From the NCBI GenBank assembly GCA_002337055.1, contig DDFG01000005.1:642158-706157 (forward strand): a stretch of DNA of 64,000 nucleotides, read 5' to 3'. Below are positions 60,721-64,000 of this stretch, one piece after another. A model generated the notes under the pieces. It did not search any database and was not told the origin of the DNA. It worked only from the letters and a program-made list of their open reading frames with translations. Both the position numbers and the translations under genes were made by a program. Each line of letters starts with the position of its first letter. Position 1 is the stretch's first letter. The stretch comes from Betaproteobacteria bacterium UBA1934 (lineage in GTDB: Bacteria; Pseudomonadota; Gammaproteobacteria; Burkholderiales; Rhodocyclaceae).

Positions 60721-62479
60721 GCCCGATAAGAGCCCTGGGGCAGACAACACCAATGAACTGAGCTACGCCAGTATCAGCCCGGCCGGACGAGTGGGGCTGC
60801 TCGATGTCGCGTTCTCGCGCATCAATTACGGTTTTGGGGCGATGGTCATCGTTGGCCTGCCCTTTATTGCCTGGTACATCCACCTTGGCCAGAATCCGCT
60901 CGTGCTGATGCTATGGTCTGGGTGGTATCTCGCAGGCTTTCTGGCGCTTCGCAGTTTATATCGACGCTACCAGCGTGAGCGTGCAGAACGGCGTCACGTA
61001 ACGACTTGGCGCCGATGGTTGCCAGTCGTGCAGGGCATAGCGCTAGGTTACGGCTTCAGTATGGTCATCCCCCCTTTGCTGACGGCCGGCCATGCCTCTT
61101 TCGAGTTCCAACTGGTCTATTTTTGTGCGGTCGCGGCCATCGTCGCCGGGAATTCCGTGCATTCGTCGCCTGTGCTGTCGGTGTTCCGATGTTTTTTCCT
61201 GACCGGCTGGGGGGGCGTGACGATGCTGTTGCCCTTCAGTTTTCCTGATCACTGGCACTACGTCCTTCCGTTGGCTTTGCTTCACACCCTGACCATGCTC
61301 AGGCACTCGGCGATTTCACACCAGTTTTTCCTGAAAAACATCGTGCTTCAGGAGCAAGCCGAAAAAGCCCTATACGACATGAACCTGTTCCTGACCACGG
61401 CCAGCCACGATCTGCGCCAGCCGGTGCATGCCATGGGTTTCCTGATCGAGTCGATTTCGCGGAACAACCGGGATCCAGCGCTCCATCAAGCCTTGGCTGA
61501 TTTGCGGCAAAGCGTGCGTTCGGCGACCCAAATGTTCAATGCCTTGCTCGACCTGTCGAGAATCGAGAGCGGTCGCGTGCAGATCAAGACCGAAGCCATC
61601 AATCTGGCCGAGGTCGTGACCACCGTGGCGACCATCTTCCGCGAGGAGGCGCGCAATCGTGCCTTGGAACTTCGCGTCCATCTCCCGGCGGGCCTTGCTG
61701 TTGCGCTGGCCGATACGACACTGTTGCGCCAGTCGCTCAGCAACCTGCTGCACAACGCCCTACGATATACGCGAGAGGGCGGTATTCTGCTCGCCATACG
61801 GCGACGAGGCGGTGGCTGGCGATGCGAGGTGTGGGATAGCGGTATCGGTATCGCGACCGGCGACAGCGCCAACATTTTTTCGCCCTATTTCCGCAACGAA
61901 CATGCCTGGGATATCGACAGCGCCGGGCATGGCCTGGGGTTGGCCGTTGTCGCGCGATGTTGTGCGCTGATGGGAGCTGAATACGGATTCCGCTCCCGCG
62001 AGGGCAGCGGATCTTGTTTCTGGATACAACTGCCGGCAACTACCCTGGCGCAACCACCAGCCAGTGCAGGTTTGCATGAACCCGCCAGCACTCAAGCGCA
62101 GCCGCTCTGGTCGGGGAGCTGTCTTGTCATCGATGACGATCCCTTGGTCCGGAGCGCCTGGGCGACCATGCTGGATGCCTGGGGGCTGAAGGTCGCCTGT
62201 GCCGATTCTGGGCGCCAGGCTTTTGGACTGCTCGACGCCGGATTGACGCCGGACGCCATTTTCTGCGATCAGCGCCTGCGCTCGGGCGAGAGCGGATTTG
62301 AAGTGTTACGTGCCCTGCTCGAGCGTTTGCCGGCGGCAAGCGGCGCGATGATCAGCGGTGAACTGGAATCGCCCGAGTTGGCGGTGGCGGAGGAACAGGG
62401 GTACCTCGTTCTCGCCAAACCGGTGAACCCGACAGAACTCCAGGCCGTGCTTGGCCACTGGTTCGCGGCAAAGGCATAG
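60713..62479 (+). CDS. Membrane hybrid sensor histidine kinase with C-terminal receiver
   Basis: A 588-residue hybrid kinase. The N-terminal 200 residues hold about six hydrophobic spans with no periplasmic domain. The HisKA H-box is TTASHDLRQPVHAMGFLIES. The HATPase has SLSNLLHNALRYT, WDSGIGI and GHGLGLAVV. The C-terminal receiver has Asp in DAIFCDQRLRSGESG. Kinases with HDLRQP boxes are commonly paired with NarL-type regulators, as here. The integral-membrane sensor suggests a lipophilic or membrane signal (inference). Confidence 0.87.
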   Translation: MPEPDKSPGADNTNELSYASISPAGRVGLLDVAFSRINYGFGAMVIVGLPFIAWYIHLGQNPLVLMLWSGWYLAGFLALRSLYRRYQRERAERRHVTTWRRWLPVVQGIALGYGFSMVIPPLLTAGHASFEFQLVYFCAVAAIVAGNSVHSSPVLSVFRCFFLTGWGGVTMLLPFSFPDHWHYVLPLALLHTLTMLRHSAISHQFFLKNIVLQEQAEKALYDMNLFLTTASHDLRQPVHAMGFLIESISRNNRDPALHQALADLRQSVRSATQMFNALLDLSRIESGRVQIKTEAINLAEVVTTVATIFREEARNRALELRVHLPAGLAVALADTTLLRQSLSNLLHNALRYTREGGILLAIRRRGGGWRCEVWDSGIGIATGDSANIFSPYFRNEHAWDIDSAGHGLGLAVVARCCALMGAEYGFRSREGSGSCFWIQLPATTLAQPPASAGLHEPASTQAQPLWSGSCLVIDDDPLVRSAWATMLDAWGLKVACADSGRQAFGLLDAGLTPDAIFCDQRLRSGESGFEVLRALLERLPAASGAMISGELESPELAVAEEQGYLVLAKPVNPTELQAVLGHWFAAKA

Positions 62480-62561
62480 AATTCGGCAATTTTGAGCGCG
62501 TTTGAGCTTTTTGGCGCGCAAGCTGTCGAATGAAATACACCATGGTGGCCAGGCACTGTTC

Positions 62562-63782
62562 ATGAAATCCCTCAAAGAGCTCTACCGCATCGGAATCGGT
62601 CCCTCCAGCAGCCACACCATGGGGCCGCGCCTGGCGGCGGAAGCGTTTCGGCAAACCCTGCCGGCCAATGTGGCGGGCATTCGCGTGCATCTCTTCGGCA
62701 GCCTGGCCGCCACCGGACGAGGGCATTTGACCGACATCGCGGTGACCGGGCCATTCTCGCCGCTGCCGGTGGAGATCGTCTGGGCGGCCCATATCAGCTT
62801 GCCTCGCCACCCGAACGGTATGCGTTTCGAGGCGCTCGATGCCGAAGATCGGGTCGTGCGGTCGTACACCGCGTTCTCGATCGGCGGCGGTGCACTGGCG
62901 GGCGAGGTGGCGGATTCCGACGCCGCCACCCCGGTCTATCCCTATGCCGCATTGCAGGAGATTCTGGCGGTATGCGAGCGCGAGGCACTGACGCTGCCCG
63001 ATCTCGTCATTCGCAACGAGGGCGGCGAGATTCTGGATTTCTTGCGGAATATCTGGCGTGCCATGCAAGGCACGGTGGACCGGGGCTTGGCCGCCGAAGG
63101 CGTGCTACCGGGCGCGCTCGGGTTGAAGCGCCGCGCCAAAAGCTATTACGCCAAAGCCGAGGCCATGAACGGCGGGGGCCCGACTCGGCAGACCGCCATG
63201 TTGTTCGCCTATGCACTGGCGGTGTCGGAAGAGAACGCAGGTGGCGGCGAAGTCGTCACGGCGCCGACCTGCGGATCGTGCGGTGTCCTGCCCAGCGTGC
63301 TGTATTTCGCGCGGCACCATCAGGGCGCATCGGACGAGGCGATCCTGCGGGCGTTGGCCACGGCCGGTCTGATCGGTAATCTGGTCAAGCGGAACGCCTC
63401 GATATCAGGTGCGGAAGTCGGCTGCCAGGGCGAGGTGGGCACGGCCTGCGCGATGGCTGCTGCCGCCGCGACGCAACTGCTGGGCGGTTCGCTGCGCCAG
63501 ATCGAATATGCCGCCGAAATGGGGCTGGAACACCACCTCGGCCTCACCTGCGATCCTATCGACGGGTTCGTGCAAATCCCCTGCATCGAACGCAACGCCA
63601 TGGCGGCCGTGCGCGCGGTGGATTGCGCGACTTATGCGCTGCTGTCGGACGGCGGGCATGTCGTTTCCTTCGACGATGTGGTCAGGACCATGTGGGAAAC
63701 CGGCCGCGATCTCGGTTCCGGTTACCGCGAAACCGCACAAGGCGGTCTCGCCAAGGTGGTTCGGCTGCATCGGCCAGGGTAG
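62562..63782 (+). CDS. sdaA: L-serine dehydratase, iron-sulfur type
   Basis: A 406-residue single-chain L-serine ammonia-lyase that makes pyruvate and ammonia. The N-terminus carries IGIGPSSSHTMGPRLAAEA. The [4Fe-4S] ligands are in APTCGSCGVLPS, AEVGCQGEVGTACAMAAA and GLTCDPIDGFVQIPC. It is shorter than E. coli SdaA (454 aa) but all catalytic cysteines are present. The ATG at 62562 gives the canonical start, and the longer frame has no conserved leader. The stop TAG at 63780-63782 shares its G with the first CRISPR repeat. Confidence 0.93.
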   Translation: MKSLKELYRIGIGPSSSHTMGPRLAAEAFRQTLPANVAGIRVHLFGSLAATGRGHLTDIAVTGPFSPLPVEIVWAAHISLPRHPNGMRFEALDAEDRVVRSYTAFSIGGGALAGEVADSDAATPVYPYAALQEILAVCEREALTLPDLVIRNEGGEILDFLRNIWRAMQGTVDRGLAAEGVLPGALGLKRRAKSYYAKAEAMNGGGPTRQTAMLFAYALAVSEENAGGGEVVTAPTCGSCGVLPSVLYFARHHQGASDEAILRALATAGLIGNLVKRNASISGAEVGCQGEVGTACAMAAAAATQLLGGSLRQIEYAAEMGLEHHLGLTCDPIDGFVQIPCIERNAMAAVRAVDCATYALLSDGGHVVSFDDVVRTMWETGRDLGSGYRETAQGGLAKVVRLHRPG

Positions 63783-64000
63783 CCGTAGCTCCCTCTCTCA
63801 CCCCGGAAAGCTACAATTTTGACGGAGTCGAATCCGAACTTGGCGGGCGTTGTAGCTCCCTCTCTCACCCCGGAAAGCTACAATTAGGAAGATCGCCGCT
63901 TCGCAAGCGATGCGGGTTGTAGCTCCCTCTCTCACCCCGGAAAGCTACAATTGGATCTTGTAGGGGAGTGGGATGAGGTTCAGTTGTAGCTCCCTCTCTC
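63782..64000 (+). CRISPR. Type II-C-like CRISPR array, left edge (continues beyond the window)
   Basis: Four repeats start at 63782, 63849, 63916 and 63983, a constant period of 67. The repeat is 36-37 bases, beginning GTTGTAGCTCCCTCTCTC and ending GGAAAGCTACAAT. It shares the ends GTTGTAGCTCCC and GCTACAAT with the Neisseria type II-C repeat. Three spacers of 30-31 bases lie between. The first repeat has a changed 5' end (GCC for GTT). The fourth is cut off at 18 bases. TTGTAGCT and AGCTACAA form the repeat's own stem. Cas genes are not in the window, so cas9 is inferred from repeat class. Confidence 0.95.

Overview
The window looks like a GC-rich betaproteobacterial chromosome, most likely Rhodocyclales (Rhodocyclaceae or a relative). 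The reasons are the gene content and order: rpmH-rnpA-yidD-yidC-mnmE divergent from dnaA-dnaN-gyrB, a PEP-CTERM protein, a Liv-type transporter operon, a cyanophycin locus with paired synthetases and a DUF1854 partner, and a large chemotaxis cluster. Genus is inference. No rRNA, tRNA, transposase or integrase was recognised.

Layout. 1-3.5 kb: end of hemW, ychJ, rdgC, a small hypothetical gene and a DUF805 membrane protein. 3.5-9.7 kb: minus-strand operon livK-G-F-H-M followed by a FabH-like condensing enzyme. Terminator-type hairpins follow livK and precede the condensing enzyme. 9.9-14.2 kb: a MalT/LAL-type regulator and a sodium:solute symporter. 14.2-23.1 kb: cyanophycin locus, with a DUF1854 protein and an ABC exporter on the minus strand facing a synthetase paralogue with a ruined Mur-ligase centre, a complete CphA, and a VanZ-like protein. 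23.1-27.8 kb: sirtuin, [2Fe-2S] protein, alpha/beta hydrolase, cutA, dsbD and a CsgG-like lipoprotein. 28.2-37.4 kb: the replication-origin region, with mnmE, yidC, yidD, rnpA and rpmH on the minus strand and dnaA, dnaN and gyrB on the plus strand. It carries DnaA boxes and a parS-like site just before gyrB. A second parS-like palindrome lies at 14.2 kb. 37.4-39.8 kb: a visibly lower-GC accessory stretch (DUF3861, DUF2798, DUF4405, MarR). 39.8-54.3 kb: minus-strand signalling block with an OsmC-YcaO fusion, NarL-type two-component pair, cheB, cheD, cheR, an MCP, cheA, a STAS protein, cheY, a second short MCP and another sensor kinase. No cheW lies in it. 54.6-62.5 kb: accessory genes (hypothetical protein, DUF2306 protein broken at a 10-G tract, lipoproteins, PEP-CTERM protein, serine hydrolase, a 51-codon small gene) and a NarL-type regulator with a hybrid kinase. 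Four copies of a dyad motif of the form CCCnAC-n4-GTAGGG are scattered here. 62.6-64 kb: L-serine dehydratase, whose stop codon runs straight into a type II-C-like CRISPR array that leaves the window.

Four things most deserve follow-up. One is the leaderless CRISPR edge fused to a housekeeping gene, with a -10-like element in every repeat. The second is the cyanophycin locus with its pseudo-ligase paralogue and zinc-ribbon exporter. The third is the CCCnAC/GTAGGG motif set next to an unassigned two-component system. The fourth is the poly-G switch in the DUF2306 gene. All functional links between neighbouring genes are inferred from context.
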